64,000 nucleotides of DNA from Bradyrhizobium neotropicale (GCF_001641695.1 NZ_LSEF01000046.1:91948-155947), one strand, 5' to 3'. Numbered from the stretch's first letter, positions 34,904-44,612 are shown. Made by a program: numbers and translations. Notes: generated by a model from the letters alone, not told the origin.

Positions 34904-37369
34904 GTGGCGGTCAGGAAATCGGAAATTTATAGCCGTATCTGGCAGGGGTGCGATGTGCTGCGCGGTGGCATGGATGCCTCGCAGTACAAGGATTACGTAC
35001 TCTCGATCCTGTTCATCAAATACGTTTCGGACAAGTATGCTGGCCAGCCCTATGGCGCTATCAAAGTTCCCAAAGGATCGAGCTTTGCCGATATGGTCGC
35101 CCTCAAGGGCAGGACCGACATCGGCGATCAGATCAACAAAAAGATCATTGCGCCCCTCGTCAACGCCAATAGGCTCGGTGGCTTTCCGGACTTCGATGAC
35201 AGCGGCAAGTTGGGCTCCGGCAAGCAAAAACAGGACACGCTGACAAACCTCATCGCGGTCTTCGAGGACCCCGCGCTGGATTTCACGCGCAATCGAGCCG
35301 ATGGCGATGACATTCTCGGCGACGCCTATGAATACCTCATGCGTCACTTCGCCACCGAGAGCGGCAAGTCCAAGGGGCAGTTCTACACCCCCGCCGAGGT
35401 GAGTCGCGTGATGGCGCAGATCATCGGCATTCGGAACGCAGCCACCACGGCGCAGACCACGGTCTATGATCCCACCTGCGGTTCGGGCTCGCTGCTCATC
35501 AAGATCGCAGATGAGGCTGGCATGAAGGTCACGCTCTATGGCCAAGAGAAGGATGGCAGCACCGCTGGCCTGGCCCAGATGAACTTGATCCTGCACGACT
35601 ACGCGGGCGCGGTGATCCATCCCGGCCAAAGCACATTGGCCGCCCCATTCTTTCGCGAGGGCGAGGCAATCAAGACCTTCGACTTCGTGGTTGCCAATCC
35701 TCCCTTCAGCGACAAACGCTGGAGCCAGGGGATGGACCCGAACGAGCTAAAGCCGGGCCTCGTCATTAGCGAAGAGAGCACGGACACCGTCAACTTTCAC
35801 CGCTTTGACGGCTTCGGCGTACCGCCACCCAAGCAGGGCGACTACGCGTACCTGCTCCATATTATCAAGTCGCTGAGGGCGAACGGCAAGGCGGCGTGCA
35901 TCCTGCCGCACGGTGTTCTGTTCCGGGGCAACGCGGAAGCCGAGATAAGGAAGAACCTTGTTCAGCGCGGGCTCATCAGGGCGATTATCGGCCTCCCTGC
36001 CAACCTGTTTTATGGCACCAGTATCCCGGCTTGCATCATCCTCATCGACAAGGAGAATGCGGGCGCGCGGCGCGGCATCTTCATGATCGATGCCAGCCGT
36101 GGCTTCATGAAAGACGGGCCGAAGAACCGGCTTCGCGAGATGGATATCCACCGCATCGTCGACGTGTTCCGGCGCGGAGCGGACGTAGCGAAATATGCCC
36201 GCATGGTCGGTCGTGACGAGATCGAGAAGAACGATTTCAACCTCAACCTTACGCGCTATATCGACAGCCAGCCACCGGAAGATCGTCACGACATCCAGGG
36301 ACATCTGAAAGGTGGTATCCCGGAGCGCGACGTCGGGGCGTTGGATTCCTACTGGGTCGTTTGTCCGGCGCTGAAGAGCGCCCTCTTTAAGACCAATCGG
36401 CCCGGCTATCTCGACCTAGCTGTGAAGCCCGACACCATTCGTACGGCGATCCACGATCATCCTGAATTCCGCGCGTTCACTGACGGCCTGTCGCAGCATT
36501 TTGCGGTTTGGCGCGAACGGGAGACGACGGGACTCAAGGCGTTGGGCATCGGCTTCCATCCTAAGGCGCTGATCGTGGATCTCGCCGAGAGGTTGCTGAT
36601 GCACTATCAGGCCCGCCCCCTGATCAACGCCTATGACGTCTATCAGCACCTCATGGATTACTGGGCTGAGACTATGCAGGACGACTCCTATCTGATCGCC
36701 GAAGACGGCTGGAAGGCGGAAACCTATCGCGTCATTGAAACGAAGAAAGGCAAGGACGGGAAGGAGAAGGTGGCTGATAAGGGGTGGGCCTGCGACCTCG
36801 TACCGAAGTCGTTGATCGTTGCGCGATACTTTGCCGAGGAAGCAGATGAGATCGCGCACCTCGAGGCTGAGATGGAACGCGCGGCTTCCGAACTTGCCGC
36901 GCTGGAAGAGGAGCACGGCCACGACGAAGGGCTGCTCTCCGAGCTGGTCGAGGATGGTGAGGTCAAGGCGAGCGTCGCGGGCGTCAAGGCGCGGTTGAAG
37001 GAGATCAAGGGCGATAAATCAGCGGCGGACGAAGCCAATGCCCTTAATGCCTGGCTTGCTCTGGCCGAGCGAGAGAAAGAGCTGAAGCGGCAGATCAGGC
37101 AAGCCGAAGACGCGCTCGATGACAAGGCTCTGGCGAAATATCCGAAGCTCAGCGAGGCCGAGGTGAAGGCGCTAGTCGTGGACGACAAATGGATGGCGCG
37201 CTTGGAGGAGCGCATCGGCGGCGAAACGACCCAGGTCGCGCAGCGGCTGACGCGGCGCGTGAAGGAGCTGGCCGACCGTTATGGCGCGACGCTCGCAGTC
37301 CTTGTGGATCGGGTCGCAGAACTGGAGAAAGCGGTGGCGGAGCATCTTGCCAAGATGGGACACGCATGA
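34904..37369 (+). CDS. hsdM: type I restriction-modification methyltransferase subunit HsdM
   Basis: An 821-residue N6-adenine methyltransferase. An N-terminal HsdM helical domain covers about 1-150 (L-R-G-G-M-D-A-S-Q-Y-K-D-Y). The AdoMet motif D-P-T-C-G-S-G-S lies at about 189 and catalytic N-P-P-F at about 264. The C-terminal part (about 560-821) is unusually long, with a charged coiled coil (E-M-E-R-A-A-S-E-L-A-A-L-E-E-E) and a second helical stretch. GTG at 34,904 after a ggggg ribosome site is favoured because family homology begins R-K-S-E-I-Y; a TTG at 34,835 would add 23 residues. Its stop overlaps the hsdS start by ATGA. Confidence 0.92.
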   Translation: MAVRKSEIYSRIWQGCDVLRGGMDASQYKDYVLSILFIKYVSDKYAGQPYGAIKVPKGSSFADMVALKGRTDIGDQINKKIIAPLVNANRLGGFPDFDDSGKLGSGKQKQDTLTNLIAVFEDPALDFTRNRADGDDILGDAYEYLMRHFATESGKSKGQFYTPAEVSRVMAQIIGIRNAATTAQTTVYDPTCGSGSLLIKIADEAGMKVTLYGQEKDGSTAGLAQMNLILHDYAGAVIHPGQSTLAAPFFREGEAIKTFDFVVANPPFSDKRWSQGMDPNELKPGLVISEESTDTVNFHRFDGFGVPPPKQGDYAYLLHIIKSLRANGKAACILPHGVLFRGNAEAEIRKNLVQRGLIRAIIGLPANLFYGTSIPACIILIDKENAGARRGIFMIDASRGFMKDGPKNRLREMDIHRIVDVFRRGADVAKYARMVGRDEIEKNDFNLNLTRYIDSQPPEDRHDIQGHLKGGIPERDVGALDSYWVVCPALKSALFKTNRPGYLDLAVKPDTIRTAIHDHPEFRAFTDGLSQHFAVWRERETTGLKALGIGFHPKALIVDLAERLLMHYQARPLINAYDVYQHLMDYWAETMQDDSYLIAEDGWKAETYRVIETKKGKDGKEKVADKGWACDLVPKSLIVARYFAEEADEIAHLEAEMERAASELAALEEEHGHDEGLLSELVEDGEVKASVAGVKARLKEIKGDKSAADEANALNAWLALAEREKELKRQIRQAEDALDDKALAKYPKLSEAEVKALVVDDKWMARLEERIGGETTQVAQRLTRRVKELADRYGATLAVLVDRVAELEKAVAEHLAKMGHA

Positions 37370-38544
37370 GTGACCTACAGCTAGGTTGCAAACGAACCGA
37401 CGTCGGAGTGATCCCCGATGCGTGGGAAAGTACCCTTCTCGGTAACGTAGTGTCCCTCCGCCGTGGTCACGATTTGACGGAGCGACAACGGCGTCAGGGG
37501 CCATTTCCGATAATGGGTTCTGCTGGCCAAAACGGTTATCATGACACGGCAATTGCGAAGGGGCCGGGAGTAGTAATTGGTAGAAGCGGAGCGTCTTATG
37601 GACAGGCGCACTTTTGCTGGGACGACTACTGGCCTCACAACACGGCGCTGTACGTAACCGATTTCCAAGGCAATGATCCGAAGTATGTATTCTACTTTCT
37701 GAAGGGTTTTGACTTTCGTAGTCACAATTCTGGTGGTGCGCAGCAATCACTAAATCGGAACTTCATTGCGCCGCTACCGGTCAGTCTTCCCCCGCTCCCT
37801 GAGCAACAGGCGATCGCCAAGGTGCTGGACGATGCGGATGCGCTGATCGACGCGCTGGAGGCCGTGATCGCTAAGAAGCGCGACGTCAAGCTGGGTGCGG
37901 TACAGGAGTGGATGAGTGGTCAGCGCCGCCTGCCGGGATTTCGGGGAGAGTGGGTCAGACATTCCCTGCGACAGCTCGGCAGTTTTGCCAAGGGCGCCGG
38001 GGTCAAGAAGGATCAGGCGAACAGCGGTGATTTGCCATGCGTGCGCTATGGCGAGCTCTACACCCACCACAGTGACGTGATCCGAGGCTTCAATTCGCAT
38101 ATCTCGCGAGAGGTGGCGGCCATCGCCTTTCCACTGCGTTGCGGTGACGTCCTTTTTGCTGGATCGGGAGAAACAAGGGAAGAGATTGGCAAGTGCGCAG
38201 CGTTCGTCGATGACGTCGAAGCTTACGCTGGCGGCGATATTGTCGTCCTGCGTCCTTCGATCGCTGACCCGACTTTCCTTGGTTATCTTCTGAATACGCC
38301 ACCCGTTCAAAGCCAAAAAGCCAGCAAGGGCCAAGGTGATGCAGTGGTCCATATCAGCGCGGCAGCGCTTGCGGCCGTTGAAGTGGACTTGCCTCCGACC
38401 ACCCACGAGCAACGCGCGATAACGGCCGTGCTGTTAGATATGGACGCCGAGATCGCTGCGCTTGAGGGCAAGCTCGCCAAAGCACGCGCCGTGAAAAAAG
38501 GCATGATGCAGGTGCTGCTGACCGGAGAGGCTCGCCTCGTATGA
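37366..38544 (+). CDS. hsdS: type I restriction-modification specificity subunit HsdS
   Basis: A 392-residue DNA-recognition subunit with two target-recognition domains (about 15-140 and 195-345) separated by helical conserved regions. Each half ends in the family's P-L-P-V-S-L-P-P-L-P-E-Q-Q-A-I-A or the related P-P-T-T-H-E-Q-R-A-I motif followed by a long helix. The first recognition domain (about 37,440-37,790) is more AT-rich than the flanks, as expected for domains exchanged by recombination. The start overlaps hsdM by ATGA, and the stop overlaps the next start by ATGA. The DNA target cannot be predicted by eye. Confidence 0.9.
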   Translation: MSDLQLGCKRTDVGVIPDAWESTLLGNVVSLRRGHDLTERQRRQGPFPIMGSAGQNGYHDTAIAKGPGVVIGRSGASYGQAHFCWDDYWPHNTALYVTDFQGNDPKYVFYFLKGFDFRSHNSGGAQQSLNRNFIAPLPVSLPPLPEQQAIAKVLDDADALIDALEAVIAKKRDVKLGAVQEWMSGQRRLPGFRGEWVRHSLRQLGSFAKGAGVKKDQANSGDLPCVRYGELYTHHSDVIRGFNSHISREVAAIAFPLRCGDVLFAGSGETREEIGKCAAFVDDVEAYAGGDIVVLRPSIADPTFLGYLLNTPPVQSQKASKGQGDAVVHISAAALAAVEVDLPPTTHEQRAITAVLLDMDAEIAALEGKLAKARAVKKGMMQVLLTGEARLV

Positions 38545-39470
38545 AAGCCTATTATCGCGTCATGCTCGGGAAGAAGAGCGCCTTTGCCGCTGAATGCTTC
38601 GCCGGGGGCTTCATCGGTGCGGATTTCGACATCGCGCAGGACCTATCGAAGCAGCTCCCTGAGGAGTGGCGGGCGTTCAACAAGCAGTTCGTCCCCGTGT
38701 ATCTCGCCGGCCACCCCGGCAAATCGAAGGTGACGGCAGGACTTGCCTGCGGCGCGCTCTGGACCATCGCCAAAGGCATCAACGCCGGCGATATCGTGCT
38801 CTGCCCGGATGGGCAAGGCTCCTATCGCGTCGGCGAGGTGTTGGGCGGCTACTATTACTCCGCTGGCAGCACGTTGCCACATCGCCGCAAGGTGAGGTGG
38901 CTCGATATCCTGATCGCACGCGCTGCGATGAGCGAAACTCTGCGAAATTCAACCGGCTCCATCGGCACTGTCAGCAACGTGTCGGTGCATCGCCCGGAAA
39001 TCGAGACGTTTCTCAATACCACGCAACAGCCACTCGCCATTATCAGCGCCGACCCGACGATCGAGGACCCGGCCGCGTTTGCGATGGAGCAACACCTTGA
39101 GGCGTTCCTTGTCCTCAACTGGGATCAAACCGAGTTTGCCAAGACCCTCTCCATTTTCGAGGAAGATGGCGAGAAGGTTGGCCAGCAATACGAGACCGAC
39201 GCCGGTCCGATCGATATCCTCGCCATCAGCAAGGACAAGAAGCGCCTGCTGGTGGTGGAGCTGAAACGCGGGCGCGCGTCCGATGTCGTTGTTGGCCAGG
39301 TGCTCCGGTACATGGGCTATGTGAAGGAAGAGATCGCCGAACCCGATCAGATCGTCGAGGGCGCTATTATCGCCCTCGACGATGACAAGAAACTACGCTG
39401 GGCGCTTGCCGCAGTACCGAACGTCTCGTTCTATCGCTACGAAATTCGCTTCAAGCTGGTGAAGGCATGA
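38541..39470 (+). CDS. NucS-like PD-(D/E)XK nuclease in the restriction operon
   Basis: A 309-residue protein. The C-terminal domain (about 185-305) has the nuclease core G-P-I-D-I-L-A-I-S, then L-L-V-V-E-L-K-R-G-R, that is D ... E-x-K, then a helix V-V-G-Q-V-L-R-Y-M-G. This is as in NucS/DUF91 and Mrr-related endonucleases. The N-terminal half (about 1-150), with G-D-I-V-L-C-P-D-G-Q-G-S-Y-R-V-G-E-V, is a separate beta-rich domain, perhaps for DNA binding. It sits between hsdS and hsdR with four-base overlaps on both sides, so it is part of the same system, perhaps as an extra effector or repair nuclease. Confidence 0.8.
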   Translation: MKAYYRVMLGKKSAFAAECFAGGFIGADFDIAQDLSKQLPEEWRAFNKQFVPVYLAGHPGKSKVTAGLACGALWTIAKGINAGDIVLCPDGQGSYRVGEVLGGYYYSAGSTLPHRRKVRWLDILIARAAMSETLRNSTGSIGTVSNVSVHRPEIETFLNTTQQPLAIISADPTIEDPAAFAMEQHLEAFLVLNWDQTEFAKTLSIFEEDGEKVGQQYETDAGPIDILAISKDKKRLLVVELKRGRASDVVVGQVLRYMGYVKEEIAEPDQIVEGAIIALDDDKKLRWALAAVPNVSFYRYEIRFKLVKA

Positions 39471-42400
39471 TAGGCGAGCCGGAACGTGCGACTCAGGACC
39501 GCGTCATCGCGCTGTTCACCAAGCGTCTCCGCTGGCGCTACCTCGGGGACTGGTCAGAGCGCGCCAACTCAAATATCGAAGATGGGCTTCTCGTCACGAA
39601 CCTGAAGGCACGTGGTTACAGCGAGGCACAGATCGCTGCCGCACTTGAGCGGCTGCGCCGAGAAGCCAACAACCACAGCCGCAGCCTCTATCAGAACAAC
39701 AAAGCCGTTCATGAGGTGTTGCGCTACGGGGTCTCAGCCAAGACGGAGCCGGGCAAACCCTCAGAGACGATCCGCCTGATCGACTGGGAAGCGCCTGATC
39801 ATAACGATTTCGCCATTGCTGAAGAGGTGACGCTCCTCGGTGGATCTACGCGACGTCCGGACATTGTGCTCTACATCAACGGGATCGCCATCGGCGTGCT
39901 GGAGTTGAAGAACAGCCGCGTCTCGATCGGCAACGGCATTCGACAAAGCATCTCGAACCAATCGCCGGAGTTCAACGCCTGGTTTTATTCCACTGTGCAG
40001 CTCGTTTTCGCTGGCAACGATAGCCAGGGTTTGCGCTACGGTACCGTTGGCACGCCCGAGAAGCTCTTCCTTGCATGGAAGGAGGACGACCTCGATGACA
40101 GTGATCTGAAGCTCGATAAATATCTCCTGAAGATGTGCGACAAGCGTCGCTGTTTGGAGTTGATCCGAGATTTCGTTCTCTTCGACGGCGGCAAAAAGAA
40201 GCTGCCCCGTGTCCACCAATATTTCGGGATCAAAGCCGCGCAGGACCGTATCAGCCGCCGCGAGGGTGGGATCATCTGGCACACACAAGGCTCGGGCAAA
40301 AGCATCGTCATGGTGTTGCTTGCGCGCTGGATATTAGAAACGAATCCGCATGCGCGCGTGATTATCGTCACCGACCGTGACGAGCTGGATGGGCAGATCG
40401 AGAGCAACTTCGCGGCGACCGGTCAGGAGATGCACCGGACAACCAGCGGCGCAGACTTGATGAGCCTGCTCTCCGGCGCGCCGACGCCTCGCCTCATCTG
40501 CTCGTTGGTGCAGAAGTTCGGGCGCAAGGACGTCGGGAACTTCGATCGCTTCATCCGTGATTTGGAAGCCAATCCGGCGCGCACCGTAGGCGAGCTCTTT
40601 GTCTTTGTAGACGAGTGCCATCGCACGCAGAGCGGCAAACTTAATCGCATCATGAAGGCCATGATGCCGAGCGCCGTATTTATTGGGTTCACCGGCACGC
40701 CTCTGTTGAAGCAGGACAGGCAGACCAGCCTTGAGGTCTTCGGCAGCTACATCCACACATACAAGTACAGCGAAGCGGTGGAAGACGGAGTTGTGCTGGA
40801 CCTCGTCTATGAGGCGCGCGACGTCGATCAGGTGCTTGGCGCGCAGGACAAAATTGATCAGTGGTTTGACGCGAAAACAAAGGGCCTCAACGACTGGCAG
40901 AAGGACGAGCTGCGGAAGCAGTGGGGCACCATGCAACGAGTGCTAAGTTCACGCTCACGCATGGATCGCATCGTTAGCGACATCGTCTTTGATTTTGGCG
41001 TGAAACCTCGGCTGAGCAATGCGCGCGGGACAGCAATGCTGGTCGCACGTAATATCTTCGAGGCGTGCAAGTTCTACGCGTTGTTCCAGAAGACGGTGTT
41101 CAAGGGGCACTGTGCCGTCATTACCTCATACAATCCCCAGGCGGCTGATATAACACTGGAAGATACCGGCGCGGCCAGCGAGACCGACAAGCAGCTCATC
41201 TATAATCTGTATCAGGAGATACTGAAGGACATTCCCAGCCAGCCGGGAATGACCAAAACGGAGGTTTACGAGGAACAGGCGAAACAGCTCTTTAAGAAAG
41301 AGCCCGCGACGATGAAGCTCCTTATCGTCGTCGATAAGCTCTTGACCGGATTCGACGCCCCGAGCTGCACCTATCTCTATATTGATAAATCGATGCAGGA
41401 TCACGGCCTCTTCCAGGCGATCTGCCGGACGAACCGACTCGATGGCGAGGACAAGCAGTTCGGCTACATCGTTGACTACATGGACCTGTTCCAGAAGGTC
41501 CAAGGCGCGATCAACGTCTACTCATCCGAGCTTGATCACAGCGCGGGCGGGGTCGACCCGGAGGTTATTCTCCAGAATCGACTGACAAAGGGTCGGAAAC
41601 GGTTGGACGAGGCGCTTGAGTCGATTCAGTTGCTCTGTGAGCCGGTACCGCCACCACGCAATGACGATGCATTCCGGCGCTACTTTTGCGGCAACACCGA
41701 GATCGCGGCCGATCTTTCCGATCGCGCGGCGTCGCGTGCCGCTTTCTACAAGGCCTGTGCCGCCCTCGTGCGCGCGTTCGCGAACATCGCCGACGATCTC
41801 GATATGGCTGGCTATACCGCCTCTGAGGTGGACCAGATCAAGCGGCTGATCTCCGATTATGTGAAGCTGCGTGACATGATTAGGAACGCAAGTGGCGAGA
41901 CGTTGGATCTGAAGTCTTACGAAGCCGATATGCGGCACCTGATCGACACCTATATCGAGGCCAAAGAGCCCCGAAAAATTTCGCCATTCGACGACATGCC
42001 GCTGCTCGAAATTATTGCCACCTTGGGAATCGAGAGCGCGATCAATACGCTCCCAGGTAGCCTGAAGGGAAACAAGGACGCTGTCGCAGAGACCATCGAA
42101 AACAACGTGCGGGCCAAGATAATCAAGGAGAGCCTGACCGATCCCGCCTTTTACGACAAGATGTCCAAGCTGCTGGACGAGATTATCGTTGCGCGGAAAG
42201 CAAAGGCCGTAGCCTACGAGGACTACCTAAAACAGATCGCTAAGCTCGTGAGCACGGTCAGCGCCGGCCAAGAGGGGGAGCGACCCGCCGCGATCCAAAC
42301 CGAAGGGCAACGAGCCCTCTACAACAATCTCGCCAGGGATGCTGACTTGGCGATGCGTCTGGATACCAAGATCAAGCAGGTGCGTCCGGCAGATTGGCGG

Positions 42401-42511
42401 GGCGTTCATGCCCGCGAACAGGAGATCAAGGCGGCGATCTACGAGATCGTGAAAGACGAGGTCGAGACCGAACGTCTCTTCGCCATTATCTACCATCAGA
42501 AAGAGTATTGA
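39467..42511 (+). CDS. hsdR: type I restriction-modification restriction subunit HsdR
   Basis: A 1,014-residue translocase-nuclease. The N-terminal nuclease domain has R-P-D-I-V-L-Y-I-N-G-I-A-I-G-V-L-E-L-K at about 130-148, the D ... E-x-K active site. Walker A is T-Q-G-S-G-K-S at about 272-279, motif II is D-E-C-H at about 382 and motif III is F-T-G-T-P. The second RecA-like lobe includes D-K-L-L-T-G-F-D-A-P and Q-A-I-C-R-T-N-R-L. The C-terminal helical region docks to HsdM/S. All motifs look intact, so the operon should be functional. The stop shares its last A with the next gene's ATG. Confidence 0.94.
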   Translation: MIGEPERATQDRVIALFTKRLRWRYLGDWSERANSNIEDGLLVTNLKARGYSEAQIAAALERLRREANNHSRSLYQNNKAVHEVLRYGVSAKTEPGKPSETIRLIDWEAPDHNDFAIAEEVTLLGGSTRRPDIVLYINGIAIGVLELKNSRVSIGNGIRQSISNQSPEFNAWFYSTVQLVFAGNDSQGLRYGTVGTPEKLFLAWKEDDLDDSDLKLDKYLLKMCDKRRCLELIRDFVLFDGGKKKLPRVHQYFGIKAAQDRISRREGGIIWHTQGSGKSIVMVLLARWILETNPHARVIIVTDRDELDGQIESNFAATGQEMHRTTSGADLMSLLSGAPTPRLICSLVQKFGRKDVGNFDRFIRDLEANPARTVGELFVFVDECHRTQSGKLNRIMKAMMPSAVFIGFTGTPLLKQDRQTSLEVFGSYIHTYKYSEAVEDGVVLDLVYEARDVDQVLGAQDKIDQWFDAKTKGLNDWQKDELRKQWGTMQRVLSSRSRMDRIVSDIVFDFGVKPRLSNARGTAMLVARNIFEACKFYALFQKTVFKGHCAVITSYNPQAADITLEDTGAASETDKQLIYNLYQEILKDIPSQPGMTKTEVYEEQAKQLFKKEPATMKLLIVVDKLLTGFDAPSCTYLYIDKSMQDHGLFQAICRTNRLDGEDKQFGYIVDYMDLFQKVQGAINVYSSELDHSAGGVDPEVILQNRLTKGRKRLDEALESIQLLCEPVPPPRNDDAFRRYFCGNTEIAADLSDRAASRAAFYKACAALVRAFANIADDLDMAGYTASEVDQIKRLISDYVKLRDMIRNASGETLDLKSYEADMRHLIDTYIEAKEPRKISPFDDMPLLEIIATLGIESAINTLPGSLKGNKDAVAETIENNVRAKIIKESLTDPAFYDKMSKLLDEIIVARKAKAVAYEDYLKQIAKLVSTVSAGQEGERPAAIQTEGQRALYNNLARDADLAMRLDTKIKQVRPADWRGVHAREQEIKAAIYEIVKDEVETERLFAIIYHQKEY

Positions 42512-43218
42512 TGGAGATCGTACTGGACCTAGGCGATGTGAGTGTCGATGTCGTCCGCAAGGACATCAAGAACTTGCATCTAAGCGTTCACCCGCCCACA
42601 GGCCGGGTGCGTATTGCTGCGCCGTCTCGCGCGAGCCTCGATACAATCCGAGCCTTCGCGGTTGCCCATGTCGCCTGGATCAAGCGCAATCAGCGCAAGA
42701 TCAAGATGCAGAAACGCGAGGCACCGCGTGAGTATGTCGATCGAGAGAGTCATTTCGTCTGGGGCGAGCGTGTTATGCTTTATGTTGTCGAGCGAGATGG
42801 CCCGCCCTCTGTCGTCCGACGACATCGCACGCTGATCCTTCAGATGCGCCCAGGGGCGACGGCAGCAGACAAGCAACGTGTAGTGGAGAGCTGGTATCGT
42901 GACGAGGTGCGCCGTGCAGCGCAGACGGTTCGGGCCAAATGGGAAAAGTATTTGGGGGTCGCTGCTCGACAGACCTTCGTACAACGCATGAAAACAAAAT
43001 GGGGAAGCTGCAACCCTCTCACCAGCAATGTCCGATTGAATACCGATCTCGCCAAGAAGCCGCCCCAATGCCTCGAATACGTCGTGTTGCATGAGTTAGC
43101 CCATCTCCGCGAGCGAACCCATTCTCCGGAGTTCTACGCCCTGCTCGATCACGGCATGCCGCAGTGGCGCGAGGTGAGAAGGATGCTTAACGACTTGCCG
43201 CTCACGGCAGATGCGTAG
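42511..43218 (+). CDS. YgjP/DUF45-like metalloprotease of the restriction operon
   Basis: A 235-residue predicted zinc metallohydrolase. The zinc motif H-E-L-A-H at about 194-198 with a later H-S-P-E-F is typical of YgjP-like (DUF45, M48-related) proteins, as is W-G-S-C-N before it. The N-terminal half contains L-H-L-S-V-H-P-P-T-G-R-V-R-I-A-A-P, a short beta sheet common to this family. Its ATG overlaps the hsdR stop (TGATG), so it is the fifth gene of the restriction operon. Such genes are known next to type I restriction genes, where control of HsdR by proteolysis has been proposed; here it is inference. Confidence 0.85.
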   Translation: MEIVLDLGDVSVDVVRKDIKNLHLSVHPPTGRVRIAAPSRASLDTIRAFAVAHVAWIKRNQRKIKMQKREAPREYVDRESHFVWGERVMLYVVERDGPPSVVRRHRTLILQMRPGATAADKQRVVESWYRDEVRRAAQTVRAKWEKYLGVAARQTFVQRMKTKWGSCNPLTSNVRLNTDLAKKPPQCLEYVVLHELAHLRERTHSPEFYALLDHGMPQWREVRRMLNDLPLTADA

Positions 43219-43521
43219 TTTGCAATTAATTTCACAGGCTAAAGCAAAATCCAAAACGTAGCCACGTGCGGCAAAGGCCTAATCAACAGCCCCTGGCACT
43301 AGTATCCAATCCATCAGCCTACTTGATTTTAAGGCAGTCAGGACGAAATCGCTCTCGCACAGGCGTCATTTTGGACCATCCATCAAGTTGTCAGCAAGCC
43401 ATTCCCCCGTGGCGCAGCTCAATCGAAAATCGATGATGAATTCTGAGTCTGTACCGAATTGACGATGGGAATGAAGCCGTTCGGCGGGAAAAATTGGTGG
43501 AAATTTTTGGCGACTCTCGCG
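43219..43521. other. gap between restriction operon and XRE gene
   Basis: About 300 bases of AT-rich sequence with no gene. It contains the partial palindrome at 43,224-43,236, six bases after the last gene of the operon. Nothing else is recognised. Confidence 0.5.
43224..43236. repeat. palindrome, partial copy 3
   Basis: AATTAATTTCACA matches the right 12 bases of the 16-base palindrome plus the next base of copy 2; the left arm is replaced by tgc. It begins six bases after the stop of the metalloprotease gene, at the exact end of the restriction operon. Confidence 0.65.
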
Positions 43522-43947
43522 CTATCCATTTTTCTTTCTGGCTAGGACGGGAGACCTAGTTGACTTAGCCACGGTTCGTCCGCTTGGACGTTTTGTTTTT
43601 GCGAGCGATTGCTCCCGCCCCCGACGCAATGCAACATCCAAGAGCGCACTTATCCATACAAGGTCAGAGTCGGAGAGGGATGAAAGCTTGGAAGAAATCT
43701 CGCCGAAAGCTCCTCGGTTCATCGAGCCCGCCGGCAGGTGACTGGTGAATAGCTCGGCCGGATCGACCTGAACCGCTTGTGCAAGTCGCTCGATTGTTGG
43801 GAAACGAGCACCCGTCGCGCCCGCCTCAATCTTAGAAATCATATCCACGCTTAGCCCTGCCGCCTCAGCAAGGTCTTCCTGGGTCATTCCCCGTCGCCTG
43901 CGATGTCCCGCAAGAAGCTCTCCAAATCGTTTCCGCAGGTCGGCCAT
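43522..43947 (-). CDS. XRE-family helix-turn-helix regulator
   Basis: A 141-residue DNA-binding protein. An HTH_XRE domain covers residues about 8-65 (G-M-T-Q-E-D-L-A-E-A-A-G-L-S-V-D-M-I-S-K-I-E). The middle is helical, and the last 30 residues are strongly basic (K-R-P-S-G-R-T-V-A-K), perhaps for non-specific DNA contact. It is convergent with the restriction operon. Such single XRE proteins often regulate nearby restriction or island genes; no target site was identified. Confidence 0.85.
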   Translation of the reverse strand: MADLRKRFGELLAGHRRRRGMTQEDLAEAAGLSVDMISKIEAGATGARFPTIERLAQAVQVDPAELFTSHLPAGSMNRGAFGEISSKLSSLSDSDLVWISALLDVALRRGREQSLAKTKRPSGRTVAKSTRSPVLARKKNG

Positions 43948-44093
43948 AGTCCCTCCGCCCCAGATGTTTAGGGGCGAAGCAAAAAAGTGGCAGGGAATAC
44001 ACTTACGGATAGAGACGAAAAGAGTAATCTACTTGCCAGAACTCGTAATTACATTACGATTCAATCGGTGTAACCGTACACACGGCTGGTTAA

Positions 44094-44588
44094 GTGGCAT
44101 CGATCCTGTTGGCATGCCCCGCTTGCAAAAAGCGGGTTTCATCGTCTGCTCATTCTTGCCCGAACTGCGGGCAGCCCCTCTCGGACCAATGGGAGGAAGA
44201 AGGGCGTCGCAAGGCCGAGCACAAGAAGATTGGGTGTGCTGCAGCGGTTCTGGTCGTATTCGGCGGGATCGCATTGCTCGTCCTTGCAGGCCCGAAGATG
44301 ACCCCGGAAGATCGAAGGGCTCTTGAATGCAATACAAAGGGCGCGTCAGGCGCAGCCATCTGGTCTCGCACTCTCATAACGGAGAAGCTGAGATCACCAT
44401 CGACGGCTAGTTTTCCGGGGGACGAAGTTTCGGCTTGGAAGGGAGGCTGCGTTTTTGTGGTGGTTGGAAGTGTAGATTCTCAAAATGGCTTTGGGGCCGT
44501 TGTTCGGACCAGTTATACGGCCGAAATCACCTATTCGCCTGAGGCTGACGCTTGGCGGCTAACCGATGTCAAATTTCAGGGCCGGTGA
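44094..44588 (+). CDS. zinc-ribbon membrane protein
   Basis: A 164-residue protein. Residues about 6-30 form a zinc ribbon with C-P-A-C and C-P-N-C pairs; a basic helix follows, then one transmembrane segment (about 46-66, I-G-C-A-A-A-V-L-V-V-F-G-G-I-A-L-L-V). The outer part (about 67-164) has two Cys and a beta-like domain similar in pattern to small exported domains of unknown function. The start is GTG at 44,094. It is the last gene of the island, 131 bases before the attR core. No function is known. Confidence 0.68.
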   Translation: MASILLACPACKKRVSSSAHSCPNCGQPLSDQWEEEGRRKAEHKKIGCAAAVLVVFGGIALLVLAGPKMTPEDRRALECNTKGASGAAIWSRTLITEKLRSPSTASFPGDEVSAWKGGCVFVVVGSVDSQNGFGAVVRTSYTAEITYSPEADAWRLTDVKFQGR

Positions 44589-44612
44589 CCATCAAATGCC
44601 GTGACAACCTGT

